Source: CAZXCK01 sp964639225 (GTDB taxonomy: Bacteria > Chloroflexota > Anaerolineae > Aggregatilineales > Phototrophicaceae). Taken from it: a stretch of DNA of 12,821 bases. Shown here one piece after another: positions 1-7,436 of the stretch. Made by a program: the position numbers and the translations under genes. Location: assembly GCA_964639225.1 (NCBI GenBank), contig CAZXCK010000120.1, positions 1-12,821 on the forward strand. Direction: 5' to 3'. The stretch's first letter is position 1, and each line of letters starts with the position of its first letter. Below the pieces are notes generated by a model. The model did not search any database. It was not told where the DNA came from and worked only from the letters and a program-made list of their open reading frames with translations.

Positions 1-104
1 CGCCGCCGGAGGGGCCGACGACGCTGGAGACGCTGCGGGAGATCTCGGCGATCTTCGCGAGTCTGGCTACTGTTTGGTTGGTGATTGATCGGGCGGGGGA
101 GTAG
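1..104 (+). CDS. C-terminal fragment of an unidentified protein, possibly a polysaccharide export protein
   Basis: The reading frame beginning at base 3 is open from the window edge to a TAG at 102-104 and encodes 33 residues, so only the tail of the gene is visible. The tail has a polar start (PPEGPTTLETLREI), a hydrophobic stretch of about 15 residues (ISAIFASLATVWLVI) and a short charged end (DRAGE), which reads like a single C-terminal membrane segment. It lies 69 bp upstream of the first sulfotransferase on the same strand. Some SLBB/Wza-type polysaccharide export proteins end in a comparable short hydrophobic tail, and the neighbourhood would suit one, but no diagnostic domain is visible and I do not claim the identity. 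The other two frames of this strand reach stops in the same stretch. Confidence 0.45.
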   Translation, partial: PPEGPTTLETLREISAIFASLATVWLVIDRAGE

Positions 105-173
105 CCTCTATCGGCCCGGGAGCATGGCCCGGCGCTGGGCTGGTCTTCCCGGTCGAACTCGAAGTAGAGTCCA

Positions 174-1265
174 TTGTTCGTTCTGATCGGCAATTCGCCA
201 AGTTCCGGGAGTACGCTTCTCGCTGATCTTCTGGATAGCACGGAGCATTCCGTGGCAGGGCCAGAGTTCGGTCTCTTCGCGAGCCGAGCCTTCTACGACC
301 CCCGGGTTCCCGTGCGTCGCGCGCTTGAGCCCTTCTCCAACCCGACCCCGTACTCGCGGAGCATCGGTCTCTACCGGCGGGCCTTGCCGGCCTACGGGCT
401 TGACGAGCGAACTCTGGTGAGGATTCGCGAGTCGGCGGAGTCGCTTTCCGGGTTCTTCGATTCCTTCGCGCAGCGCTATCTGGCGCTGCGTGGCAAACGT
501 CCGGACGGTGTCGTCTTCGAGAAGACGCCGGACAATCTCTATTGTGCGGCTCACTTTCTTCGCTCGGTGGAGTCGGGGCGCTTCATTCATGTTGTTCGCA
601 ATCCGATCCACGTCTACCTATCGCTGCTTCGTCGAGGCTATCCTGACTACATCGCTCTCTGCACCTGGCTGGTCGCCATGGGGAACCATCGCCGATTGTC
701 CGACCATGAGCGCGTTCTCTGCGTCCGCTACGAGGACATCATCGGCGAACCGCACCGTGTCGTGGAGCGAATCATGACCTGGTTGGGTCACCAGGCACCC
801 ACGAAGGAGGCCCTGTCACGTTCGGTCGAGGGAAACGCCTATCGCAGGCTGTTCGAGACGCGGGTCGGCACGTGGTCGCGGAAAGGTGTCGGGAGGGTAG
901 AGAGCGCCAATCGCGGTATACCAGACGGCAGGCAGCGCGAGATGATCGCCGCGATGATGACCCAGCGGATCAGCCCACACTGGGCGCGTTCGTTCGATTG
1001 TGCCGAGATCTCGTTCACCGAGGCCGTGGAGGCGCATGGATATCTGGACGATGTGCTTGATGTGGTCGACGGTGCGGAACCGACTGGACGTGGTTGGAGC
1101 ATTGATCGCCGGTCGTCCAGGCGTTTACTGAAGAAGTGTCTGAGGGACCTGACGCTGGGTGGGGTCGGCGTCCGAGCGATTCCCGCTTATTTCAGGCCCA
1201 CGGTCACCGTGAGGGACTCACGTCCGACCACACGCCGTTCCGCCCATCCCGGAGAGGACCTGTGA
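174..1265 (+). CDS. Sulfotransferase (PAPS-dependent, carbohydrate type), first of two
   Basis: This 363-residue protein belongs to the P-loop sulfotransferase superfamily, which moves sulfate from PAPS to a hydroxyl or amine of a sugar or other acceptor. The 5'-phosphosulfate-binding loop is at residues 5-17 (GNSPSSGSTLL). FEKTP at 115-119 is in the place expected for the KTP-like strand. The 3'-phosphate-binding motif is around 138-150, with Arg142 and Ser150 in VVRNPIHVYLS, and RYEDI at 185-189 is also typical of the family. The start is TTG: an in-frame TAG at 165-167 rules out any longer start, and the P-loop begins almost at once. A purine-rich GAAGTAGAG just upstream is only a weak ribosome site. 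The stop overlaps the GTG start of the flippase by 4 bp, so the two are probably translationally coupled. The C-terminal 60 residues are basic and poorly conserved-looking. The acceptor cannot be read from sequence; a sugar of the locus polysaccharide is the natural guess. Confidence 0.82.
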   Translation: MFVLIGNSPSSGSTLLADLLDSTEHSVAGPEFGLFASRAFYDPRVPVRRALEPFSNPTPYSRSIGLYRRALPAYGLDERTLVRIRESAESLSGFFDSFAQRYLALRGKRPDGVVFEKTPDNLYCAAHFLRSVESGRFIHVVRNPIHVYLSLLRRGYPDYIALCTWLVAMGNHRRLSDHERVLCVRYEDIIGEPHRVVERIMTWLGHQAPTKEALSRSVEGNAYRRLFETRVGTWSRKGVGRVESANRGIPDGRQREMIAAMMTQRISPHWARSFDCAEISFTEAVEAHGYLDDVLDVVDGAEPTGRGWSIDRRSSRRLLKKCLRDLTLGGVGVRAIPAYFRPTVTVRDSRPTTRRSAHPGEDL

Positions 1266-2623
1266 CCTCCAAGGGACCATGGGCCCGCCGATTCGGGCGA
1301 CGGTCCCCGACGACCGCCCAGCAAGAGGACCGTAGCACCGGGTCCCGAACAGCAGCGACCCACGCGACCTTCCTTTTCAGCTCGGCGGTCGTTGCCCAGG
1401 GCATCTCGATCGTCGCCCTGATCTTCGCTGCGCGGATCTTCTCGGTGGCGGGATTCGGGGAGTACGCGGTCTTCACCTCTCACCATGCCATTCTAGGCTC
1501 CGTGGTGCTGCTCTCCTTTCCCAAGGCGATCCCGAACATACCCGATGATCAGGTGCCGGCTTCGGTCGTCGCCCTGCTCGTTCTCGGTGTTCTCGTGGGA
1601 TGCCTCGCCTATCTCGCGTACTCGCTGGCCGGCTACGGATACGCTGCAGCCATGGGGCTGGCGGTCCTTGGCCGGGCCCTGGTCACGCTCTTCGAGACCA
1701 TGTGCCTACGCGTCAAGCAGTTCGCGGTCATGTCGCTGCTTCGAGTCCTGTCTCCTGCGATTCTGTTGGCGGGAATTCTTGCCGCCTGGCTGCTCGATGA
1801 TTCGGACGCCGCCTGGTTGGTCTGGTCGATGACTGCCGGGCAACTGGTGGCTGGTCTGGTGTATGCGATCGTCGTCCTGATGGGTCTTGGCAAGCTCCAG
1901 CCTCGAGTGTCCTCGATGATCGCGTTTCTGGTCGATCAGCGCAGATTCGCCCTGTACGTCGCTCCCTCGGAACTGTTCAATCGCGCGGCGTATCACCTTC
2001 CGGTCATCATGATCGAGGCGATCTTCAGCAACGGCACGGCACTGGCTGGTCAGTACGGCCTGGCGCTCCGCCTTTGCCTGCGGCCCGTGGGACTTCTCGG
2101 CATGGCCGTGGGCAAGGTCTTCCATGCCGACTTCGCCGAGCGTGTGCGCAGTGGGCCCAGTGACCTCGGACCAGATTTCCGTTCGCTGACCCGTCGCCTA
2201 GCGATCGTCGCGGTAATCCTCGTCGGCGGCGTCTTCTTCGCCTCACCGCTATTGGCGAGGTTCATCGGCGACGCATGGTCGATGAGCGTCCTGTTTCTGA
2301 AGGTCCTTGCGCCCCTGTTTGGTGCGATGATCCTGGTGGCGCCCATCAGCCCGGCCCTGTACATCTTCGAGCAGCACCGTTTCCTGCTGTTCAATCAGCT
2401 GGCATATCTCGGGATCGCCGCGTTCGCGTTCGGCCTCGGTGTCTTCATTGACGACATCGTCGTGGCGGTGGTGGTCTTCTCGGTCCTGTCCTGTGTGCGT
2501 TACGCCCTGACCTTCGGCATGATCGCACGCTTGGTCCAGCGCACGGCTCTCGTTCCTGGAGAATCCGCGAAGGGGCTCGATGACGGAGAAGCCGGGGCTA
2601 AGCATGGGGATTTTCGGCGTTGA
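1262..2623 (+). CDS. wzx: Wzx-type polysaccharide flippase (oligosaccharide repeat-unit transporter)
   Basis: This 453-residue inner-membrane protein is of the polysaccharide-transport branch of the MOP superfamily. These proteins flip undecaprenyl-linked repeat units to the periplasmic face. After a basic, cytoplasmic-looking N-terminal 30 residues come many hydrophobic segments, the first near residues 36-58, followed by a family-typical loop (ARIFSVAGFGEYAVF, about 57-71). Further segments run in pairs to the C-terminus, consistent with 12 or so helices, and the length fits the family. I place the start at GTG 1262 rather than upstream because it overlaps the preceding TGA as GTGA and has GGAGAGG at 1251-1257, 4 bp away. 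The longer in-frame extension to 1136 lies inside the sulfotransferase gene and adds only unconserved-looking basic sequence. The symbol is given by functional class, since Wzx sequences diverge widely and substrate cannot be inferred. Confidence 0.85.
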   Translation: MTSKGPWARRFGRRSPTTAQQEDRSTGSRTAATHATFLFSSAVVAQGISIVALIFAARIFSVAGFGEYAVFTSHHAILGSVVLLSFPKAIPNIPDDQVPASVVALLVLGVLVGCLAYLAYSLAGYGYAAAMGLAVLGRALVTLFETMCLRVKQFAVMSLLRVLSPAILLAGILAAWLLDDSDAAWLVWSMTAGQLVAGLVYAIVVLMGLGKLQPRVSSMIAFLVDQRRFALYVAPSELFNRAAYHLPVIMIEAIFSNGTALAGQYGLALRLCLRPVGLLGMAVGKVFHADFAERVRSGPSDLGPDFRSLTRRLAIVAVILVGGVFFASPLLARFIGDAWSMSVLFLKVLAPLFGAMILVAPISPALYIFEQHRFLLFNQLAYLGIAAFAFGLGVFIDDIVVAVVVFSVLSCVRYALTFGMIARLVQRTALVPGESAKGLDDGEAGAKHGDFRR

Positions 2624-2765
2624 TCGGTCTCCGGTGGGCCACCATACTCCGCCCCGGAGTCACCACTGGCGACGTACGATCCTGTGGCCATGCGGGACTC
2701 CAACACTCCGGGACCGATCCGGATCTTGATCTCGCGACGCGATGGTGAAACGGGAGAATCGCCAG
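2624..2765 (+). promoter_or_regulatory. Intergenic gap with a hairpin and a palindrome; possible transcription-unit boundary
   Basis: This 142-bp stretch is the longest gap between polysaccharide genes in the window; most other junctions overlap or are nearly abutted. It holds a perfect inverted repeat, ACTCCG-CCC-CGGAGT, at 2646-2660, and a perfect 10-bp palindrome, GATCCGGATC, at 2716-2725. The hairpin is short and has no T-run after it, so it is not a convincing intrinsic terminator. I see no good -35/-10 pair. GGGAG at 2752-2756 serves as the ribosome site for the next gene. Whether a promoter or weak attenuator sits here is open. Confidence 0.3.
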
Positions 2766-3770
2766 ATGGACAGACGCGCTGCAACTTGTCCCAGGGTCGT
2801 GTTCATCGGGGGAACCGGTCGCTGCGGAACGTCCATCCTTCGTCAGGTGCTCGGGCACCATCCCCAGGTCGGCGTCCTTCCCTTCGAGTATCGTTTCCTG
2901 GTCGATCCCGATGGCCTGATCGATTTTCTGCGGACCTATCCTGCAATCTGGTCGCCGTACATCGCGGATCGACGGCTGAAGAGACTGGAGCGGCTTCTGG
3001 AACGGCTCGGTGGCGACGCACCCGGGGAGAAGCAGCTAGGAAACCTCCTCAGGCAAGTACGGTGGTTTCGCAGCCGGGTCACCCCCAGGCGATACCATGG
3101 CTGGGCACTCGAGACGGTCATCACTGGCTACGCTGGTCTCTGCCGCGAGTTGATCGAAAGCCTCCGCGAGTTCTCTTATCCGGGCCGCTGGATGGGAACC
3201 GAAAGCTACCGTTGCCATCCCGTGATGTATCACGCGGGTCCGGCGACACGTGAGGATCTTCTGCCGAAGCTCCAGGCGTTCACCTGGACCGCCATCGAGC
3301 GCCTCCTGCAACGGCAACGACGCACGGTCTACGTCGAGGACAATACCTGGAACATCCTCTTCGCCAACGATCTGCTGGAACTCGTCCCCGACTCGGTGCT
3401 GATTCACGTTCATCGCGATCCTCGCGATGTCGTGGCGTCGTTCGTCAAGCAGCGCTGGTGTCCCAGCGAGGTGCGGCACGCGATTTCCTGGTACCGTTCG
3501 CTCATGGACCGCTGGCTTGCGACCAGAGAAGGATTGCCCGATGCCCGGGTGATGGACCTGGCGCTCGAGGATCTGGTGGAAGATCCCGACCGGAAACTGG
3601 CGGATGTCTGCCGCTTCGCGGGTCTGAATGTCATGTCCGGGCTCGACAGGGGGGTCCTCGAGAGCCGCAGCCAGGGGCGCTGGCGCCGGGATTTCGAAGC
3701 CGGCGACCAGGCCTTGCTCGCAAATAGGCTGAACGACCTCGTCTCGAGCCTCGGGTACCAGATCGGTTGA
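2766..3770 (+). CDS. Sulfotransferase family protein, second of two
   Basis: This 334-residue protein is a second PAPS-dependent sulfotransferase, clearly distinct from the first. The 5'-phosphosulfate loop is at residues 13-26 (FIGGTGRCGTSIL). An acidic EDNTW motif at 191-195 occupies the position where relatives carry a KTP-like strand. The 3'-phosphate site is at 214-225 (HVHRDPRDVVAS, with Arg217 and Ser225). LALEDLVEDP near 265-274 matches the usual 'E-D-L...P' element after the 3' site. I start it at ATG 2766 because GGGAG at 2752-2756 is correctly spaced. An in-frame ATG at 2742 would add eight residues but has no ribosome site. No signal peptide or membrane segment is visible, so it is probably cytoplasmic and acts on a nucleotide- or lipid-linked sugar before export (inference). 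The stop is 26 bp before the glycosyltransferase start. Acceptor unknown. Confidence 0.85.
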   Translation: MDRRAATCPRVVFIGGTGRCGTSILRQVLGHHPQVGVLPFEYRFLVDPDGLIDFLRTYPAIWSPYIADRRLKRLERLLERLGGDAPGEKQLGNLLRQVRWFRSRVTPRRYHGWALETVITGYAGLCRELIESLREFSYPGRWMGTESYRCHPVMYHAGPATREDLLPKLQAFTWTAIERLLQRQRRTVYVEDNTWNILFANDLLELVPDSVLIHVHRDPRDVVASFVKQRWCPSEVRHAISWYRSLMDRWLATREGLPDARVMDLALEDLVEDPDRKLADVCRFAGLNVMSGLDRGVLESRSQGRWRRDFEAGDQALLANRLNDLVSSLGYQIG

Positions 3771-3796
3771 GTTCACACCCTGGAAGCAAGGAAGCG

Positions 3797-5056
3797 ATGC
3801 AGATCCTTCTTCTGACGCAGTACTTCCCGCCAGAGATCGGGGCCGCCCAGGCTCGATTAGACTATTACGTGAGAGCATGGGCCGAGGCTGGCCATGAGGT
3901 GACGGTCCTGGCGCCGCCCCCGAATTATCCGGAAGGCCGCGTGTTTCCCGGTTACTCCAACGATCTGGAACAGCACGAGCGCTACGGTAGGGTCAGGATC
4001 GTGAGGACGAAGATCTGGCCGTCGCCTGGCAAGAGCTTTCTGAACCGGATGAAGTGGTTTCTTTCGTTCATGATGACCTCGTTCGTCGTTGGCCTGCGGC
4101 TGCCTCGCCCCGATGTCATCGTCGTCGAGAATCCACCGCTATTCGCTTGTCTTTCGGCCTGGCTGTTGTCTGCCTGCCGCCGGGTTCCCTATGTCGTTCA
4201 CCTCTCGGATCTCTGGATCGACGCGGCCGTCAATTTCGGGTTTCTGCGTGATGCTTCGCTCGCCGCTCGGCTGGCCCGCCAGGCTGAGCGGCTCGTGCTA
4301 ACTCGGGCCGCGGCGATTATCTCGGTGACGGACAAGGTACAGCAGCATGCTGAGCGTTTCGCTGATCGCAAACGGACCGCGATGATTCCCAATGGCGTCG
4401 ACACCGACCTCTATCGCAGAAGCGAGGTCACGGCATCGCCCCTGAAGAGTTTCGGGTTGACGGGACGGTTCGTCGTCGTTTATGCGGGAACGATGGGCTA
4501 TCAGCACGGCCTTGAGGTGATCGTCGAGGCCGCGCGAGAGCTTGCCGATCGCTGCCCGGAAGTGGCCATCCTGTTCGTCGGTGAGGGTAGTGAGCGCGAG
4601 ATGGTTCAGGGGCTAGTCGCCGAGGACGGGATCGATAACGTACGATTCAGCCGGTTCCTGCCCCAGGAGGATCTGGCGCTTCTGCTCAATTCCTGTGACG
4701 TCGGAATCAGCACGCTCAAGCGGGCGGATTTCACGGAAGGGGTCCGTCCGGTCAAGATGTTCTCGTACATGGCGTGCGAGCTTCCTGTCGTGGCGACGGA
4801 TATCGGCGAGTCGGGCCGACTGATGCGTGATTCAGGTTGTGGCATCGCGGTTCCCCCGGAAGACCCGGGTGCCATCGTCCAGGCCATCGCGCGTCTCGCC
4901 GCCGATCCGGCGCGACGGCGTGACCACGGTCGGCGGGGGCGTGACTTTGTCGAGCAGTTTTTTTCCCGCCGCCGGGCTGCTCGACAGTGCCTCGATGTTC
5001 TGTCGGCAGTGGTCGGTGGACGAATCGATTCGCGCCAAACTGACAGGGCCGGGTGA
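3797..5056 (+). CDS. Glycosyltransferase family 4 (WbuB-like)
   Basis: This 419-residue GT-B fold enzyme should transfer a sugar from a nucleotide donor to the growing lipid-linked repeat unit at the cytoplasmic face. The N-terminus (LLTQYFPPEIGAAQARL, residues 4-21, then a PPPNYPEG loop near 41-48) is typical of the WbuB-like GT4 subgroup. The hydrophobic, basic region around 84-130 probably contacts the membrane. The C-terminal donor domain begins near PNGVDTDLY (198-206), continues with VYAGTMGYQHGLE (228-240) and GEGSER (262-267), and ends with the VRPVKMFSYMACELPVVAT strand-helix at 316-334. In most relatives a Glu follows K-x-F in that last element; here it is Ser323, and the usual Gly before P-V-V is a Glu-Leu pair. 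I choose ATG 3797, with AAGGA at 3788-3792. A TTG at 3767 overlapping the previous stop is in frame but adds ten unlikely residues. Donor and acceptor sugars are not predictable. Confidence 0.85.
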   Translation: MQILLLTQYFPPEIGAAQARLDYYVRAWAEAGHEVTVLAPPPNYPEGRVFPGYSNDLEQHERYGRVRIVRTKIWPSPGKSFLNRMKWFLSFMMTSFVVGLRLPRPDVIVVENPPLFACLSAWLLSACRRVPYVVHLSDLWIDAAVNFGFLRDASLAARLARQAERLVLTRAAAIISVTDKVQQHAERFADRKRTAMIPNGVDTDLYRRSEVTASPLKSFGLTGRFVVVYAGTMGYQHGLEVIVEAARELADRCPEVAILFVGEGSEREMVQGLVAEDGIDNVRFSRFLPQEDLALLLNSCDVGISTLKRADFTEGVRPVKMFSYMACELPVVATDIGESGRLMRDSGCGIAVPPEDPGAIVQAIARLAADPARRRDHGRRGRDFVEQFFSRRRAARQCLDVLSAVVGGRIDSRQTDRAG

Positions 5057-5076
5057 TTCTTCAGGAAGAGGACGAC

Positions 5077-6096
5077 GTGTCAGATTCGATCTCGGAACGT
5101 GGAAGAGCCGAAGAAGAAACTCCCCGTATCGACGACGAGTACGATCTCACCGGGGCAATGATTGCCGTCTATCGCCAGCGAATGCTCGTGATGATCGTGA
5201 CCGGGCTCTTCGCGATCGGGTCGGTGATCGTGAGCCTGCGTTTGCCCGAGATCTACCAGGCTCGCGTCACGATGTTGCCGCAGGGCCAGGGCACGCAGAG
5301 CGGGTTGCTGGGACGGCTCGCGAGTTTCACCGGCGATGCCGCCATGGTGGGATCCAACCACGAGGCGAATTTCGCGGAGATCCTCCGGTCGGACCGGGTT
5401 CTCGATCCGGCGATCGAGCGTCTCTGGGACCATGAAGATTTCGAGCGGCCCGTATCGCTCCACGATATCTTCGACGTTCCTCACGACTCGACCAGTGCGT
5501 CGAGCATGGCGCGTGCCGACGACCGATTGAAGCGTATTCTCGCCCGCCGGGTGATTTCCTTCCACCGCCAGCAACCCTCGGGCTTCATGGTCCTGACCGT
5601 GAAGATCGCAAGGGATCCGCAGTTGGCGGCAGAACTGGCGAATCTCCTCGTCGGCGAGTTGCGGGACTATCTGAGCGATCTGCATCGGAAGAAGGCCTCG
5701 CGTCAGCGCCGCTTCATCGAGCAGAGGCTCGAGGAGATCACGGTCGATCTGAAGCGAGCGGAGGCCGAGCTCGAGAGCTTCGTTGCCAACAACCGCGCCT
5801 ATGCGGCATCGCCCGCGCTGTCTCGACGTTTTGGTGAGCTCTCCCGAGAAGTTCAGGCCCAGACGTCGCTGTGGGTCGAGATGCGTCGTCAGCTAGAGAC
5901 CGCGAAGATCGACGAACAGCGAGATGCTCTGAACGTCGTCGTGCTGGATCCGGCCCGTCCCGAGACCCAGCGCGTCAGCCCGCGGCGTTCCGTGATCTGC
6001 ATCGTGGGTACGCTTCTTGGATTCGTCGTGGCTCTGATTCTGCTGTTCGTGAAGTCCCAGTACTCGGTGATCCGTCGGCGGATGGCCAACCAATGA
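5077..6096 (+). CDS. wzz: Wzz-type polysaccharide chain-length determinant
   Basis: This is a 339-residue inner-membrane protein of the PCP (Wzz) class, which sets the modal length of polymer made by Wzy. The topology is diagnostic: a first membrane helix at about 36-56, a long periplasmic part with a coiled-coil-like stretch (about 205-285, rich in E, R, K and A), then a Pro-containing approach (RPETQRVSPRR) to a second helix at about 305-325 and a short basic tail. There is no C-terminal Walker kinase domain, so it is not a full BY-kinase-type co-polymerase. The start is uncertain between GTG 5077 and GTG 5053. I favour 5077, which has AGGAAGAGG at 5063-5071; 5053 overlaps the preceding TGA by 4 bp but has a poorer ribosome site. 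The stop overlaps the next ATG by 4 bp. Confidence 0.85.
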   Translation: MSDSISERGRAEEETPRIDDEYDLTGAMIAVYRQRMLVMIVTGLFAIGSVIVSLRLPEIYQARVTMLPQGQGTQSGLLGRLASFTGDAAMVGSNHEANFAEILRSDRVLDPAIERLWDHEDFERPVSLHDIFDVPHDSTSASSMARADDRLKRILARRVISFHRQQPSGFMVLTVKIARDPQLAAELANLLVGELRDYLSDLHRKKASRQRRFIEQRLEEITVDLKRAEAELESFVANNRAYAASPALSRRFGELSREVQAQTSLWVEMRRQLETAKIDEQRDALNVVVLDPARPETQRVSPRRSVICIVGTLLGFVVALILLFVKSQYSVIRRRMANQ

Positions 6097-7436
6097 CCGG
6101 GACTCCAGAGTCTACAGCGCTGGACGGTTGGGAGGTGAACCCCAGAGACGGCAGGAAGGCCTGGTCGCTCCGGGCGATTCGCGAGGCCGTCATCTCTTTC
6201 GAGGCGGCCTTCACCCTGTTCCTGTTCGCTGGCAGATTCAAGTCGGATCCCCGGTTCGACTGGATTCCCGTCGATGCGACCGCGAGCTTCTTCGCCCTGA
6301 GTGTGGCTGCGGGGGGTATGATCCTGCTGAAGCGTGGGCATACGATCCCGAGGCAGGCGCCGACGGTCGTCGTGCTCGTGGCGGCGTTAGCCATCCTGAC
6401 GATCCTCAGCTTGCTCTGGACGCCTGGCCGTATCTATGCGGCGGATAAGGCTCTCTATGTCGCGACCCTGAATCTCTGGTCGTGTGCTGGCGCGGCCCTG
6501 ATCATCGGCGGTTCAGTGCGGCGGTTCGATCGTTTCTGTGTACTGGTCCTGGCCTTCGCGGTGTGGGTCCTCTTCGAGGGAACGGTGGCACTCCTGCAGC
6601 GAGACGTCGCAGGAGCACTGACTATCCTGGGGGGGGTGTACCTCGGTGTCGCCAGGGTGGCGAGTTACGGCGCGATCATTCTCTGGGCGTGGTCGATCAA
6701 CCAGCAGGTCGCCCGGAGTCGCCGGGTTCTCAGCATGCTTCTGCTGGCGGCCATGCTCGGCTTCCTGCTCATGGTCGGCGGACGCGGGCCGCTCCTCGCG
6801 GTCTTCTTTGCCGCGACGGTACCCTTGCTGGTGGGCATCCAGGTGGGAGAGCGGGGAATCCTGGTGAGCAGGCCTGCGATCCTCAGCATGTTGCTGCTTG
6901 GCGTCGGGGGCGGAGTAGTGGTTTACCTCTTCGTCTCCGGACAGTTGACCACCACGCTGCAGCGGTTTCTTGTCCTCTTCACGGAGGAGGGTGGCGGTCG
7001 CTCGGGAAGTATGAGACTCCAGCACCTCGAACAGGCCTGGTTCCTCTGGCAGGAGGCACCGGTCCTGGGACACGGTATCGGTAGTTGGCCGATTCTGCTG
7101 AGCCAGGCCGACGCCAGGGCCTACCCTCACAACATCATTGCCGAGACTGCCGTCGAACTCGGTATCATCGGCGTTGCGATCATCCTGGCGATCGTCTCGC
7201 TGGCTGCGCGGTCGGTGTTCTCGGGCGGTGTGCGTGGCGATGCGAGGCGTTTGTTGGTTGCCATGCTCTTCGTCAACTCTCTATTCAACGTGTTGATCAG
7301 TGGTGACTTGCAGGATAACCGTTTCCTGTTCGTGATCTTCGGTCTGTCGGTGATCGCGGTCAGGATCAGATCAGCCAACGCCGAACTGCGAGATGGTGTG
7401 GTGCCTCCTGCAGTTCCCGGGAAAGGACCGAGATGA
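6093..7436 (+). CDS. O-antigen polymerase/ligase family protein (Wzy/WaaL type)
   Basis: This 447-residue polytopic membrane protein carries the hallmarks of the Wzy_C / O-antigen ligase family, which joins polysaccharide repeat units or attaches polymer to lipid A-core or to protein. Hydrophobic segments alternate with short loops. GGRGPLLA at 229-236 matches the conserved Arg-bearing region. A larger, probably periplasmic loop lies at about 284-350, with EAPVLGHGIGSW (321-332) and the conserved YPHNIIAE...ELG motif (344-357, His346-Asn347 and Glu355). These loop residues are those typically required in WaaL/Wzy enzymes. Next to wzx and wzz, polymerase is the more economical reading than ligase, but sequence alone cannot separate the two, so I give no symbol. 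The ATG at 6093 overlaps the wzz stop as ATGA; the longer open frame back to 5871 lies within wzz and is not used. Confidence 0.82.
   Translation: MTGTPESTALDGWEVNPRDGRKAWSLRAIREAVISFEAAFTLFLFAGRFKSDPRFDWIPVDATASFFALSVAAGGMILLKRGHTIPRQAPTVVVLVAALAILTILSLLWTPGRIYAADKALYVATLNLWSCAGAALIIGGSVRRFDRFCVLVLAFAVWVLFEGTVALLQRDVAGALTILGGVYLGVARVASYGAIILWAWSINQQVARSRRVLSMLLLAAMLGFLLMVGGRGPLLAVFFAATVPLLVGIQVGERGILVSRPAILSMLLLGVGGGVVVYLFVSGQLTTTLQRFLVLFTEEGGGRSGSMRLQHLEQAWFLWQEAPVLGHGIGSWPILLSQADARAYPHNIIAETAVELGIIGVAIILAIVSLAARSVFSGGVRGDARRLLVAMLFVNSLFNVLISGDLQDNRFLFVIFGLSVIAVRIRSANAELRDGVVPPAVPGKGPR

Noticed and set aside
113..140. GC-rich direct repeat GGCCCGG and weak hairpin between the first fragment and the first sulfotransferase
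   Set aside because: The stem is short with a wobble pair and no T-run; in GC-rich DNA this is likely chance.
1136..1261. N-terminal extension of the flippase
   Set aside because: It lies within the sulfotransferase gene; the GTG at 1262 has a good ribosome site and a 4-bp overlap.
3036..3878. Long open frame on the - strand opposite the second sulfotransferase
   Set aside because: It lies antisense to a well-supported gene, its translation has no recognisable motif, and long antisense frames are common in GC-rich coding DNA.
5871..6092. N-terminal extension of the polymerase gene
   Set aside because: It lies within wzz and encodes Arg-rich shadow sequence; ATG 6093 overlaps the wzz stop as ATGA.
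6482..7084. Second + strand frame within the polymerase gene
   Set aside because: It is a frame-shifted shadow of a hydrophobic membrane protein, with no start signal or family match.
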